Below, piece after piece: positions 10,370 to 19,991 of a stretch of DNA of 64,000 nucleotides. The number at the start of each line of letters is the position of its first letter. The stretch's first letter is position 1. The stretch is from Anabaena sp. PCC 7108 (GTDB lineage: Bacteria > Cyanobacteriota > Cyanobacteriia > Cyanobacteriales > Nostocaceae): contig NZ_KB235896.1 in the NCBI RefSeq assembly GCF_000332135.1, positions 2,367,403 through 2,431,402 on the forward strand, read 5' to 3'. The position numbers and the translations under genes were made by a program. Below the pieces are notes generated by a model. That model had not been told where the DNA came from, did no database searches, and worked only from the letters and a program-made list of their open reading frames with translations.

Positions 10370-11098
10370 TTAAATCATTTCCCAAGTACACAAATCCCCA
10401 ATAGTACCTGCAACTACAACAGCAGCAGCGAAATTATTTGCCGGTGCTAATTCTTTTAAACTCCAATTTCCTGATACAAGCAATTTTGCAGGTTCTGTAG
10501 GTGTCAAAAATATCTCAATTTGCTCTAACTGAACTAAACCATCACCGGTTGCTTTTAAATAAGCTTCTTTGCAAGTCCAGTAACGGAAAAATATCTGTTG
10601 CTGTTGATCTAAAGGTAGGGATTTAACTACTTCATATTCTTTGGGTAAAAAGAAGCGTTTGGCAAGATTTTCTAAATCTGACATAGAGCGAATATATTCT
10701 AAATCTACACCTATTGTCCGCGTATAACTTACCCCACACAGAGCTAAATTTTGAGAGTGAGACAAGTTAAAAAATAGCTTTCTTTCGGCAAATTTAGCTG
10801 CTAATAAAGGTTTTCCCCGTGGTTGATATTCAAATTCTACTTGTGAAGGCTCAATATTTAAATAACGACCTAAAATAGATCGTAAACTACTCCTTCCAGC
10901 AATGAAACGCTGACGATGTTCTGGAAAATAAAACCTTTCAGCACGAGCAATTTCATCACTAGAAAGGTTTTTCTGGAAAGATTGTATCTGTGATTCTGGC
11001 TGTTTTAAATCTATTTTCCAGATATGTACATGATCCGATGACAAAGTTAAATCTGTGGGTGCAGGTAGCCAGATATAATTAGAATCATTCACAAGCAA
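10370..11098 (-). CDS. hetI: HetI: Sfp-type 4'-phosphopantetheinyl transferase
   Basis: The 242-residue protein has the Sfp/HetI family motifs: PRGKP near 93-97, NLSHS at 111-115, GVDLE with Mg2+-binding Asp132 and Glu134, and WTCKEAYLK with Lys177 and Glu178. It transfers phosphopantetheine from CoA to the Ser of acyl carrier domains and is the broad-range activator in heterocystous cyanobacteria; likely clients here are Ser44 of HglB and the carrier protein at 19.6-20.0 kb. Orientation opposite to the hgl operon is as in Anabaena, but an antiporter gene stands between. Confidence 0.93.
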   Translation of the reverse strand: MLVNDSNYIWLPAPTDLTLSSDHVHIWKIDLKQPESQIQSFQKNLSSDEIARAERFYFPEHRQRFIAGRSSLRSILGRYLNIEPSQVEFEYQPRGKPLLAAKFAERKLFFNLSHSQNLALCGVSYTRTIGVDLEYIRSMSDLENLAKRFFLPKEYEVVKSLPLDQQQQIFFRYWTCKEAYLKATGDGLVQLEQIEIFLTPTEPAKLLVSGNWSLKELAPANNFAAAVVVAGTIGDLCTWEMI

Positions 11099-11162
11099 TT
11101 CAAAATTGAAGAAGAGACAGAGGGAAACTGAGAGGATGTTTTAAAAGTTTTTAATGTATAAA

Positions 11163-11250
11163 TAAACCCCTCTCCAAACCTCTCCCCGACGCGGGGAGAG
11201 GCTTTGAAACCCCCATTCCCTGGTAGGGAAGGGGGGCTGGGGGGTTAGGT
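11163..11250. repeat. Palindromic dispersed repeat upstream of hetI
   Basis: CCTCTCCCC (11179-11187) and GGGGAGAGG (11193-11201) form a perfect 9-bp stem; the rest is C- or G-rich and ends GGGGGGTTAGGTT. The reverse complement of this end, AACCTAACCCCCCA, occurs at 57184, and related G-rich sequence at 58730-58770. The layout is that of a non-coding MITE-like element. Confidence 0.6.
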
Positions 11251-11332
11251 TCTTGGAAATTATTGGTTTCATCTAATACTTTTCAAACAACCTCTGAGAC
11301 GTGGGGAAAGGTGATGCTGTTTTCTGGATAAA

Positions 11333-12418
11333 TTATCTGATCAGGGAAATTTTTTCAACTTGCTCAGTGCGCTTTGCTTCTATCCATTCTAAAATGCGAT
11401 TCCAAGCCCACCATTGGTCAGGATCTTGGGCTTGGTGCTGACATTTTTTGCTACTCACATAACCAACATGACCTCCATAAGATGTGAGTAATAAATCTAT
11501 GGCTGAATTTTTGGAACTGGCAACTTTTAAATCGGTAACAATGTCGGGATGAAATAATGGGTCATCAGCAGCATAAAGAATTAAGGTTGGTTTTGATAAC
11601 TGAGGTAATAGATTTAAAGCGCTGCTGGCTTCATAATAGTCTTCTACAGACGAAAAACCCAAACGTTCAATTACTAGTTCTTCGTCAAATCCCCAAATGC
11701 TGTTAGCTCGTTCAATTGCTTCTGCTTCTAAACTACCAGGGTGAGCAGCGTGTATTTTCCATGCCAGTTTTTTTAATTCCCTAGCAATGCGTGGTTCTAC
11801 GTATTTACCAAAAGGAGTTGTGACTAAATACGTGAGCGATCGCAATGAATCCAAACTTGGACAAATCACCGCCCCCCCAGCAATGTCACTCTCTTTAATT
11901 CCTAAATCCCCTGCTCTAGTCAAATCTACAGCCGCTTTCACCCCCCACAGCGCCAATTGTCCTCCTAAAGAATACCCTGTAAACCAAAACTTTTTTGGGC
12001 ATCCCATCGCCGCCGCTGCCGCCGCAATATGGACAAAATCTTCACCTTCATACAAACCATCGGAAGTTAAAGTTGGAGATAATTCTGCGGTTTTACCATG
12101 CGCTCGCCAATCAAATAAAACTACAGCGTATCCTTGCGCGTATGCTTTACGTCCCAACAGCCGCAAAAACCATTGTTGATTTAACTCTCCGGTAATGCCA
12201 TAAGTGCCAACAATTGTGCTATGGGCATTTTTGGGAATAGCAACCCATCCAAAAATTGGCACACCTTGCCCACCACTAAAGATGACTTGCTGATAAAGTG
12301 GCTCTGGATCTATAGTTGTACTTTGCCAATGACGGCTTCCCCACAAAGCAGTGTAGGCAGTCATGGCTACACCATTTTGCAGAAAATAAGGTGGATTGTA
12401 GGTAGAGTTACAAATCAT
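11333..12418 (-). CDS. YheT-family alpha/beta hydrolase
   Basis: The N-terminus NPPYFLQNGVAMT is typical of the YheT (UPF0017) family, so the ATG at 12418 is retained. The nucleophile elbow GYSLGG gives Ser150; the acid loop ADDPLF and the GGHVGY segment carry Asp and His of the triad. No signal peptide or membrane helix stands out, so it is expected in the cytoplasm. Family members are esterase-like with poorly known substrates. It is monocistronic and diverges from rpaA. Confidence 0.82.
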   Translation of the reverse strand: MICNSTYNPPYFLQNGVAMTAYTALWGSRHWQSTTIDPEPLYQQVIFSGGQGVPIFGWVAIPKNAHSTIVGTYGITGELNQQWFLRLLGRKAYAQGYAVVLFDWRAHGKTAELSPTLTSDGLYEGEDFVHIAAAAAAMGCPKKFWFTGYSLGGQLALWGVKAAVDLTRAGDLGIKESDIAGGAVICPSLDSLRSLTYLVTTPFGKYVEPRIARELKKLAWKIHAAHPGSLEAEAIERANSIWGFDEELVIERLGFSSVEDYYEASSALNLLPQLSKPTLILYAADDPLFHPDIVTDLKVASSKNSAIDLLLTSYGGHVGYVSSKKCQHQAQDPDQWWAWNRILEWIEAKRTEQVEKISLIR

Positions 12419-12573
12419 ATAAAAATTTCATCTAATTTGATCTTGATTTCTAGGTCTTTTAATCTTAATATTTATGTTAGATTTTAAATCTTTTTCATAA
12501 TTGTAATCACAATTTTTGTATATCTCAAAGGTTCTTAATTTATCCTTAAATAAGTAGTCATAATTTTTTAAGA

Positions 12574-13317
12574 ATGCCGAGGATTCTTGTCATAGACGAT
12601 GACCCAGCGATTTCAGAACTCGTTGCTGTCAACTTAGAAATGGCTGGCTACGATGTTAGTCAAGCTGAAGACGGCATTAAAGGTCAGGCACTGGCTCTCC
12701 AGCTGCAACCAGACTTGATCATGCTTGATCTCATGTTACCCAGAGTAGATGGATTTACCATTTGCCAACGCCTACGTCGGGATGACCGCACCGCTGAAAT
12801 TCCCGTCTTAATGCTGACGGCTTTGAGCCAAACTCAATATAAGGTTGAGGGTTTCAATGCGGGTGCAGATGACTACTTGACTAAGCCTTTTGAAGTTGAA
12901 GAAATGCTGGCACGAGTACGGGCTTTGTTGCGGCGTACTGACCGCATTCCCCAAGCTGCAAAGCATAGTGAAATTCTCAGCTATGGAACTCTTACCCTAG
13001 TTCCAGAAAGGTTTGAGGCTATCTGGTTTAATGAAACTGTGAAACTGACTCACTTGGAATTTGAGTTACTTCACTGCTTGCTTCAACGTCATGGCCAGAC
13101 GGTTTCTCCCAGTGAAATTTTGCGAGAAGTTTGGGGTTATGATCCTGACGATGATATCGAAACAATTCGGGTGCATATTCGCCACTTGAGGACTAAGCTC
13201 GAACCAGATCCTCGTCATCCCCACTATATCAAGACAGTATATGGTGCGGGATACTGTTTAGAGTTACCCAGTGTGCCTCCCTCTTCTGAGAGTACTGCCG
13301 CTACAGTAGTTGAGTAA
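12574..13317 (+). CDS. rpaA: RpaA: OmpR-family response regulator, circadian output and phycobilisome association
   Basis: Receiver domain (residues 1-120) with acidic pocket Asp8/9 and phospho-acceptor Asp52 in MLDLMLP, then an OmpR/PhoB winged-helix DNA-binding domain (about 135-235). The sequence is nearly that of cyanobacterial RpaA ([40 protein letters not shown]). RpaA is phosphorylated by SasA under control of the Kai clock and drives rhythmic transcription; it also affects energy transfer from phycobilisomes. The gene stands alone behind an AT-rich leader and ends in a strong hairpin. Confidence 0.93.
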   Translation: MPRILVIDDDPAISELVAVNLEMAGYDVSQAEDGIKGQALALQLQPDLIMLDLMLPRVDGFTICQRLRRDDRTAEIPVLMLTALSQTQYKVEGFNAGADDYLTKPFEVEEMLARVRALLRRTDRIPQAAKHSEILSYGTLTLVPERFEAIWFNETVKLTHLEFELLHCLLQRHGQTVSPSEILREVWGYDPDDDIETIRVHIRHLRTKLEPDPRHPHYIKTVYGAGYCLELPSVPPSSESTAATVVE

Positions 13318-13346
13318 ATTAGCGCTACATAGTGCTTTGATGTGAT

Positions 13347-13389
13347 AAATTGGCACTCTATTCTGAAGTAATTCAGGGAGTGCCAATTT
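13347..13389 (+). terminator. Strong inverted repeat after rpaA
   Basis: AAATTGGCACTC (13347-13358) is perfectly complementary to GAGTGCCAATTT (13378-13389), with a loop that itself can pair CTGAA with TTCAG. It lies 29 bp after the rpaA stop. The T-run is short, so it may protect the 3' end as much as terminate. Confidence 0.65.
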
Positions 13390-13546
13390 AATTAAGTAGT
13401 TGTGCAAAATAAATTGTACATTTAGGAGAGGGAACAGGGAACAGGGAACAGATAAGCACTATAGGGATTTTTATTTGTTCCGAAAATATTCAATTAATTT
13501 TGCTCAGGTACTTACAGTAGTAAGTTGAATACTTATCATTTAGACT

Positions 13547-13630
13547 GACGCGGAGACGCGGGGACGCGGGGAGACGCGGGGACGCGGGGACGGGGAGACA
13601 CGGGGACACGGAGACGCGGGGACGCGGAGA
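13547..13630. repeat. G-rich short tandem repeat (GACGCGGG type)
   Basis: About 84 bp are built from GACGCGGGG / GAGACGCGGGG / GACACGG units in tandem, in otherwise AT-rich sequence, in the convergent gap between rpaA and the HTTM gene. The rest of the 13318-13730 gap shows no gene, only a GGGAACAGGGAACAG duplication at about 13430-13449. Confidence 0.8.
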
Positions 13631-13730
13631 ATTTTTTTTGATAAGTGATTAGGCGGACATAATATCAATTAGTTCTTGACAGACTAGTAGGTTTTGCTGA
13701 AAAAGTTGGATGAAAGGGAACAGAAAGACT

Positions 13731-15536
13731 TTAAGAACAAGATTGTTGCCAAGTTTGTTTTTTCTCAACGGTTTGCTGTTCCCCAGGAGGAACTGTACGC
13801 TCATCCATAAAGTAAATATCTAAGTTTTTTAAATGTTGATTACCCGTGTGTTGAGTATTCCAATGACGACATAGATACTCACCATAAAAAGGATAAAGCT
13901 TTTTACCAATTGCTCGATTGAGATTAATAAAATAAGTGCGCCATTGCATATTATGGTAAATAGCACTTCTCACACCCAGACTAGGTTTATCCCAATTTAC
14001 AGGATTCCCATTTCTAAAAATATCAACTTCGCTGCCATCTTCAAGTCGTCCAGGAATTATATGCCAACCATCATCTCTGGGAGGACTTGGGGCAAAAATA
14101 CTCCATGATTGATCAAGACGTGTAACCCTACCAATAAATGCAGTTTGTTCCCAAATTTTTCGTTTGAATGAATCGGGAGAATAACTACTAAAGTTCCAAA
14201 TTAAAGTGTAGATTAGTAAGACCACAGCTAGAATATTCAAAAAGCGTGATTTACGAACTTCTAGAGGACGAAATTTCAAAGGTTTAGTAAAATTGCCAGC
14301 GAATTTGCGGTTAGTTGCGATCGCTTCATAAAATTTTGTTCCTCCTGCCATGACTGGTTTCCAACTCAAAAATGGTACTAGAAACCTAAATATTGGCGAA
14401 AGACTAACTACATAAATAATTCCTTTAAATTTGAAGTATCGGTTGCCTTGATAATCTTCAATTACCCAGGAATTATGGGTTTGCATATCCGCACAAATAT
14501 CTGGATATTCCTGTGCCATTAATAACGGAGTTCCTGGTAAAATCAACAAAGTCCGTAATATATGTACAACTTTTTTACAGAAACCACAATCAGCATCAAA
14601 GTAAATAGTTAAACCTTGACGTGCTGGATTTTGGATGCGCTTTTCCAGTACATTCCAAAAAGAACTGGGGAGGAATGCTAACCAACTAAAAATACTCAAA
14701 AATGGGAAAATACCGATATTCAAAGTTAAGGCAAATCCGGCATGAAGTCCAATAAAAGTGATAATGGCACACATCCGTAAAAGGTCGTTACGGAAAGGAA
14801 TAAATATCACCAAAGGACCAATCCATTCCAACACCAAAGTAATTTGTGTAAATACTTTTAAAATAGGTTGAAAATTTAGGAGAAAATGACCAAAAGGAGT
14901 GACGTATTGATCAAAACTCAAAGCATAATAAACGGCACTTCCATCAATCCAGACTGGGCTTTTCGTCTTAAATGCGGCTGAGAAAATATAGATAAAGCAC
15001 TGTTGACACATCAAGGCCAAAGTAGCACCAGAAAACACTCGTTCTGGTAACTGACGATGAGAAGTGTTGAACGCACTATCCAGCGAATAGCAAGCTCCCC
15101 AAGGCAGGAACATAGCCCAAAACATGAGAGCGCGAAGGACATCATCTGCGGCAAAAATCAGGGCTGGATTGCGATTGTGGAGAGAAATCAGCAATACCCA
15201 AGAAGCGATAGTTGCCACTCTAGTGCGATAACCCACTAACATGAGAATTGCGAAGAATGCTGCGATCGCAAATAATAGTATCTGAAAAATTGGTTCTCCA
15301 CTAATCGTATGTAAAGACCAATATCCAGATTTGGCAATTTCAGCCAATATAGACCGAGGAAGCACCCCTAAATCAGAATAGTGGGCGGTGAGATCCCCAA
15401 AACGTGTGCATAAATCAGTGAGAATAATTAAAGATATGCCAATTCTGAAAGCTGCAAGCGATCGCAAATCTAATCCTAAGACAGTTTCTAGATTTTTTCC
15501 CAAAAAAGTTTTTGATGTTTGTTTGTGAATAGTCAT
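13731..15536 (-). CDS. HTTM-domain membrane protein fused to a DCC/DUF393 thiol domain
   Basis: The first ~290 residues contain several hydrophobic helices and match the HTTM (horizontally transferred transmembrane, vitamin K-dependent carboxylase-like) type. A DCC/DUF393 domain follows: YFDADCGFCKK with Asp314, Cys317 and Cys320 in a thioredoxin-like CxxC arrangement. After another hydrophobic segment near 410-430 a ~170-residue soluble tail includes FAPSPPRDDGWHIIPG. Redox work on quinone or thiols at the membrane is an inference from family relations; no substrate is known to me. The downstream neighbour on the other side (120 bp upstream) encodes an NDH-2-like flavoprotein, which suggests a shared redox context. 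Confidence 0.75.
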   Translation of the reverse strand: MTIHKQTSKTFLGKNLETVLGLDLRSLAAFRIGISLIILTDLCTRFGDLTAHYSDLGVLPRSILAEIAKSGYWSLHTISGEPIFQILLFAIAAFFAILMLVGYRTRVATIASWVLLISLHNRNPALIFAADDVLRALMFWAMFLPWGACYSLDSAFNTSHRQLPERVFSGATLALMCQQCFIYIFSAAFKTKSPVWIDGSAVYYALSFDQYVTPFGHFLLNFQPILKVFTQITLVLEWIGPLVIFIPFRNDLLRMCAIITFIGLHAGFALTLNIGIFPFLSIFSWLAFLPSSFWNVLEKRIQNPARQGLTIYFDADCGFCKKVVHILRTLLILPGTPLLMAQEYPDICADMQTHNSWVIEDYQGNRYFKFKGIIYVVSLSPIFRFLVPFLSWKPVMAGGTKFYEAIATNRKFAGNFTKPLKFRPLEVRKSRFLNILAVVLLIYTLIWNFSSYSPDSFKRKIWEQTAFIGRVTRLDQSWSIFAPSPPRDDGWHIIPGRLEDGSEVDIFRNGNPVNWDKPSLGVRSAIYHNMQWRTYFINLNRAIGKKLYPFYGEYLCRHWNTQHTGNQHLKNLDIYFMDERTVPPGEQQTVEKKQTWQQSCS

Positions 15537-15656
15537 AATTTTTTTTTAATCAACCGCGAAGGCGCGAAGGACACGAAGGAAGAAGGAAAATAAGTTTTTT
15601 TATTAGGAATAAAGATAGTAGGATTTTACTCTCTGCGTTTGGATCATGAGCATAAT

Positions 15657-16904
15657 TTATCGTTGCAGTAGCTTTTTCATCCCTCTAACTATCCATCTTT
15701 TAGCTACCTCAAGTTTATGTTTGAGAGTTGGTAAACGTTGAATATAAACTCCTGTGCGAATAATTCCCGCTAGATTACCATGTAGGGTAATACCAAAGCT
15801 ATAAACTACAGCATTCTTAATACCCAGGGTTAGCATTTCTCCTAAGTGCAAATAACTAAATGACTTTAATTTACGTCCTGTAATTTTTGCCCAAATATTA
15901 CGAGCAGCACGGGGGGCTTGCTGAAAAGCAGCTTGGGCTGTAGCGGGAGATTCGTTACCTTTAATATCTCTAATTTCTGCTAAATCTCCTAAGACAAATA
16001 CATGAGGATATCCGGTTAGTTGTAAGGTTGGTTTAGCAATCAATTGTCCTTGTTGATTATGTTGACAATTTAGCTCTTTTATCCATTGAATTGATTGATT
16101 TCCTCCTGTCCATAATACTAAATCTGTTTCTATATGGCGCGTTTTATCTTGGGAGTTAATGATAATTTTATTAAAGTTAATAGCTTCAATATTAGTATTT
16201 AAATTTATCTGTACACCACGTTTTAGTAAAGCTCTGTATGATACAGTACGACTACTTTGAGAGAAAGTTTTTAGAATTTCATTACCTCTATCAATTAAGT
16301 GAATTTCTCCTCTTTTTTTTAATCTGTCTGCTAACTTACAGGCTATTTCTACGCCATTTGGACCAGCACCTGCTATAGCTATGCGAATCACAGGAATATC
16401 TGAAGCTTCTAAAAAAAGTAACCGTTTCTTTAAACATTCAGCATCGGCTAAAGTGCGAAAAGTTTGGGCGTATTCTAATGCTCCTGGAACTACATCTAAC
16501 CGCGTTTCTTTACCAACAGATAACACTAAATAATCGTAATTTACGATTTCTCCGTTCTGTAAATTTACCAATTTTTGTTCTAAATCAACTCCTTGAATTT
16601 CCGCTTGATAAAATTTGGCACTACTACCTGCTAACAACTTTTTATAAGCTGGTGCAACTTCCCAATCATGTAACTCTCCAGTCACCACTTCATAGAGTAA
16701 AGGAGTAAATACAAAATGGTCACGTTGTTCCACCAGCGTAATTTCATATTTGTATGGACATTTAGCAAACTTTCCCAATTGTAAAGCCGTATAAAGCCCA
16801 CCAAAACCACCACCCAAAATACAAATCCGCAGCGGTTTATAATTACTAACAGATGGTTTTTCAAACTGACCTTGCTGATGAAATTTATCGTCTATTTGAT
16901 ACAT
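15657..16904 (-). CDS. Type II NADH dehydrogenase-like FAD oxidoreductase
   Basis: The 415-residue protein has an N-terminal FAD-binding ILGGGFGGLYTALQL, the second dinucleotide fold IAGAGPNGVEIACKL and the C-terminal FAD motif HVFVLGDLAEI, the order of NDH-2/ferric-type quinone reductases. Such enzymes pass electrons from NAD(P)H to membrane quinone without proton pumping. The C-terminal ~50 residues are basic and amphipathic, compatible with peripheral membrane attachment. It precedes the HTTM-DCC gene on the same strand. Cyanobacteria have several paralogues, so I give no symbol. Confidence 0.82.
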   Translation of the reverse strand: MYQIDDKFHQQGQFEKPSVSNYKPLRICILGGGFGGLYTALQLGKFAKCPYKYEITLVEQRDHFVFTPLLYEVVTGELHDWEVAPAYKKLLAGSSAKFYQAEIQGVDLEQKLVNLQNGEIVNYDYLVLSVGKETRLDVVPGALEYAQTFRTLADAECLKKRLLFLEASDIPVIRIAIAGAGPNGVEIACKLADRLKKRGEIHLIDRGNEILKTFSQSSRTVSYRALLKRGVQINLNTNIEAINFNKIIINSQDKTRHIETDLVLWTGGNQSIQWIKELNCQHNQQGQLIAKPTLQLTGYPHVFVLGDLAEIRDIKGNESPATAQAAFQQAPRAARNIWAKITGRKLKSFSYLHLGEMLTLGIKNAVVYSFGITLHGNLAGIIRTGVYIQRLPTLKHKLEVAKRWIVRGMKKLLQR

Positions 16905-17101
16905 AGCTTAATAATTATTAATTAATACAATATGGCGTTTCCTAGTCTCACGAAGTACAAAATCATCTGCGTTTATCTGCGTTCATCTGTGTTCTATTCT
17001 TACCGCTTGTACCTCACTTGAATGGGAATTGCTATATTTTTCTAATACTGCACTTTCGCTTTTCTCTCTGTGTCTGAAGCTTGAGCCAAAAAATTTGTAA
17101 T

Positions 17102-18034
17102 TCAATTACGAATGATATTGACTGCTTTCAACTGCTCAACCAGTTCAGTAGTACGGATACGGCGACCGCTGGGATTAAGATGATAGTGAGTATCAGCAAA
17201 CAGACTAGAATCTGTTTTCACATTTAAGGTATTTTTGTCATAAAGTACCGGGGCAATTTTACTTAACTCCTCTGCTGTCTTGCGGATATTACCTAGAGTT
17301 TTCGAGTCAGTGCTGCCATAAATCCAGGAAAGTCCTAATACTAAAGTTGCACCCTTAGATTCAACTTCCTGTTTAAATTGCTGAATGCGCTTGAGAGAGT
17401 GGGGAGAAACACTATCATTAATCGTCAATGACCACCATTTGCTCTTAGTCCGCTGCTTCATTACGGTTGGATCACCGTTAGCTGTAATGGGATCTGAATA
17501 ATAGCCAGTTAGATGACCTTTTTCCACAACATCAAAAGATGATTTTGTCAATGCTTTGAGAGTGGGTAAACCTAACGACATCAGGTCTTGAGCTAGTTGT
17601 TTAGCGGGTATATTCCCTAATCCGGGTTTACCGATAGCCGCACCAAACTGACCAGAGCGATCGCCAAAACCGTCATCATCTAAAAGCAGTAGATACTCTG
17701 GAATCAGCACCACAATATCGCCTTTTTTAATCACATCAGAGACGCTGGCCAAAATTACATCTAAGCCCACAGGACCATCGGTGGCCATGTTGAGAGTAGG
17801 AATACCCACATCCTTTTGCATCAGTCCTGCATCTACGGTGTAGTGCGCTCCAGAACCTCCAACAATGAGAATGCGTTGGGGGGCTTGGACTTCCTTAGCT
17901 AACGCCATTTTCTGCTCATACATGATCCGCAGCCAGCTAAGTTCACCACCATAACGGGCATTGTAGAAATAGCCTACACCCCAAGTTAAACCTGCGATCG
18001 CTAACCAACTAGAGAGTCTCAAAAATTTATTCAT
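17102..18034 (-). CDS. SGNH/DltD-like protein, last gene of the FAAL-MBOAT operon
   Basis: The 310-residue protein starts with a membrane anchor (LAIAGLTWGVGYFY) and has an exported-looking domain. GGSGAHY gives a candidate nucleophile Ser61; LNMATDGP could form the second block; near the C-terminus Asp281 and His285 (DTHYHLNPSGR) match the Asp/His block of SGNH hydrolases and of DltD/AlgJ-type partners of MBOAT proteins. It starts only 3 bp after the MBOAT stop. By analogy with DltD it would complete transfer of an acyl group to an extracytoplasmic acceptor; the acceptor is unknown. Confidence 0.72.
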   Translation of the reverse strand: MNKFLRLSSWLAIAGLTWGVGYFYNARYGGELSWLRIMYEQKMALAKEVQAPQRILIVGGSGAHYTVDAGLMQKDVGIPTLNMATDGPVGLDVILASVSDVIKKGDIVVLIPEYLLLLDDDGFGDRSGQFGAAIGKPGLGNIPAKQLAQDLMSLGLPTLKALTKSSFDVVEKGHLTGYYSDPITANGDPTVMKQRTKSKWWSLTINDSVSPHSLKRIQQFKQEVESKGATLVLGLSWIYGSTDSKTLGNIRKTAEELSKIAPVLYDKNTLNVKTDSSLFADTHYHLNPSGRRIRTTELVEQLKAVNIIRN

Positions 18035-18037
18035 TAG

Positions 18038-19501
18038 CTAAAACTCAAAGTAGATGAACGGAGAAGGTGCAGTAGCAGCTAACAAGATAGTCAGAGCAAA
18101 TAGTATCCGCGACATCCACGGAGAAAGTAATATATCGTATTCACACTCCCGTTGTTGCCAAACGCCAATTTGTTCCATCAACAAAACTCCCATTGCCAGT
18201 AACAAAGCTAATGCCAGAGTTCCCCCCCCATTGGCATTCAAAAATGTGAAAGCCTCACCCAAATTGCTCAGAGAATAATTCCAGGGAGTAACGATAACTT
18301 TCAACTTTTCTAGCAACCGATAAGTATTGGTTTCCATGAAAAACAAACATCCCAGAATCACCGAGCCAAAGGTTAAAGCCCAGGAAATAAACTGAGGCAT
18401 GAGGAACTTTTGCTGAGATAGTAATTTATAAAAAGGTCGTCCGGCATAGCGTATTACTAATAGCAGTAGTCCGTGGTAAGCTCCCCAAATAATGAAGTTC
18501 CAAGCCGCTCCATGCCAAAAGCCAGATAGGGTAAATGTAATAAATAAATAAAATGGAGCCCACTTCATATTTCTACCCATTAGCGGTAGAAAAACATAAT
18601 CCCGAAACCAAGTGCTGAGAGTAACGTGCCACCTGCGCCAAAACTCGTTAATACTTTGGGAAGTATAAGGAGCAAGGAAATTAATGGTTAAGTTAATACC
18701 TAGAAATTTGGCTAAACCCAAGGCAATAAAACTATATCCACCAAAATCAAAGTAAATTTGCAGGGTAAATAAAAATGCAAAAAACCAGACTAACCAGGGA
18801 TTATCAACTTGAGCTACTTTGATGTAGGGTGAAATATTGTCAGCCAAGACAAACTTCATAAATAACCCCAAGGAAAGCCAGCGAAAACCAGCTTCAAAAT
18901 TATCAAATGTGAATTTAAAAGTGAAATTTTCAATCTGGGGAAAGAAATCAGCCCGACGTTCAATCGGACCTGCTACTACTTGGGGAAAAAATGACGCAAA
19001 GTTGACGTAATCTAATGCACTAATCGGTTGTTTCTTTTTACTGGTGTAAGAGTCAACGACAAACGCCACCATTTGGAAAGTGTAAAAGGATAATCCTGGT
19101 GGAATTGAACCTAATCCAGGAATATTCCGCGACTGCCAAGTTTCTGATAATCCTGGTATTAATAACCCTAAAACGTCCTCTATAAAGAAGTTCAGATATT
19201 TGAAATAGGCCAGGATAGCAATATCTATCACTACTACAACCGTAGCTATTGCCTTGGCTTTCCATCCTGTTTGTCGCAACATCAACCACACCATGATGTA
19301 GTTAAAGATGATTTCACAGATGAAAATGGCAAAGCTAGATTTAGAGGCGTTAAGAAACAAGAACAACGACATTGCTGCCAAACCAAAGGCATCAAAAGCA
19401 CCTTTCCAGAGGTTTAAAGACTTAGCAATATAGCGAACTGTGAAGTAAGGAATGCTGAATAGTATTAGCACCCACCAGAAGGAAAACTCTGAAAAATTCA
19501 A
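18038..19501 (-). CDS. MBOAT-family membrane O-acyltransferase (AlgI/DltB-like)
   Basis: A 487-residue polytopic membrane protein with the MBOAT signatures FFPQVVAGPIER (172-182), NEFWRRWH (His292), SGFWHG with the expected catalytic His330, and a second His343 (AYHG). The start is TTG at 19501, supported by GGAGG ten bases upstream. AlgI and DltB members move acyl groups from a cytoplasmic donor to an extracytoplasmic glycan or to a partner protein. Its partner here is probably the SGNH protein 3 bp downstream, and its donor the acyl-ACP encoded upstream. Confidence 0.88.
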   Translation of the reverse strand: MNFSEFSFWWVLILFSIPYFTVRYIAKSLNLWKGAFDAFGLAAMSLFLFLNASKSSFAIFICEIIFNYIMVWLMLRQTGWKAKAIATVVVVIDIAILAYFKYLNFFIEDVLGLLIPGLSETWQSRNIPGLGSIPPGLSFYTFQMVAFVVDSYTSKKKQPISALDYVNFASFFPQVVAGPIERRADFFPQIENFTFKFTFDNFEAGFRWLSLGLFMKFVLADNISPYIKVAQVDNPWLVWFFAFLFTLQIYFDFGGYSFIALGLAKFLGINLTINFLAPYTSQSINEFWRRWHVTLSTWFRDYVFLPLMGRNMKWAPFYLFITFTLSGFWHGAAWNFIIWGAYHGLLLLVIRYAGRPFYKLLSQQKFLMPQFISWALTFGSVILGCLFFMETNTYRLLEKLKVIVTPWNYSLSNLGEAFTFLNANGGGTLALALLLAMGVLLMEQIGVWQQRECEYDILLSPWMSRILFALTILLAATAPSPFIYFEF

Positions 19502-19598
19502 TTCACCCTGCCTCCGGTCTGTGAAATGCCTAAAATTTAGAGTAATGGGAATGGGTAATTAATAATTACTTCCTATTCCCTGTCACCTATTCTCTTCA

Positions 19599-19991
19599 TC
19601 AGCTACCACTAATTTTGTTCCAAAGACCTCCCCAGCCTTTGCCTTGGGAAACTTCTTCTTTAGGTTTGCTAACAGATGCTACTGGCTGGGAAGCCATGGC
19701 TTCAGAAGGCAATACACTCAGTTCGCTAACCAAGTAATTAGCTGCTTTTTCAATGGTGGGATAGTCCCAAAGTAAGGTGGAAGGAAGTTCTGCATCTAGC
19801 CAATCTTCCATATCACCAACGATGGTTACTGAGTCGATAGAGTCTAGACCATAGCGAGTCAAAGGTTCAGTAACTTTGATGGTTTGAGCATTAATTCCCA
19901 ATTGTTTGGCAATTTGGTTAATCAACCACCCTTGGATGGTATCAACAGCAGTAGTGGTACTAAGATTGGAGTTGGAGTGTTGAAGTTGCAT
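19599..19991 (-). CDS. Stand-alone acyl carrier protein with C-terminal tail
   Basis: I take ATG at 19991 as start because AGAGG lies nine bases before it; this gives 130 residues overlapping the end of the acyl dehydrogenase gene by 32 bp. The carrier domain (about 15-95) has phosphopantetheine Ser51 in YGLDSIDSV and the WDYPTIEKAANYL helix usual for carriers that work with FAAL enzymes. A Ser/Pro/Lys-rich tail of ~35 residues ending GKGWGGLWNKISGS follows. It should accept a fatty acid from the ligase encoded two genes upstream after activation by a HetI-type transferase. Confidence 0.87.
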   Translation of the reverse strand: MQLQHSNSNLSTTTAVDTIQGWLINQIAKQLGINAQTIKVTEPLTRYGLDSIDSVTIVGDMEDWLDAELPSTLLWDYPTIEKAANYLVSELSVLPSEAMASQPVASVSKPKEEVSQGKGWGGLWNKISGS

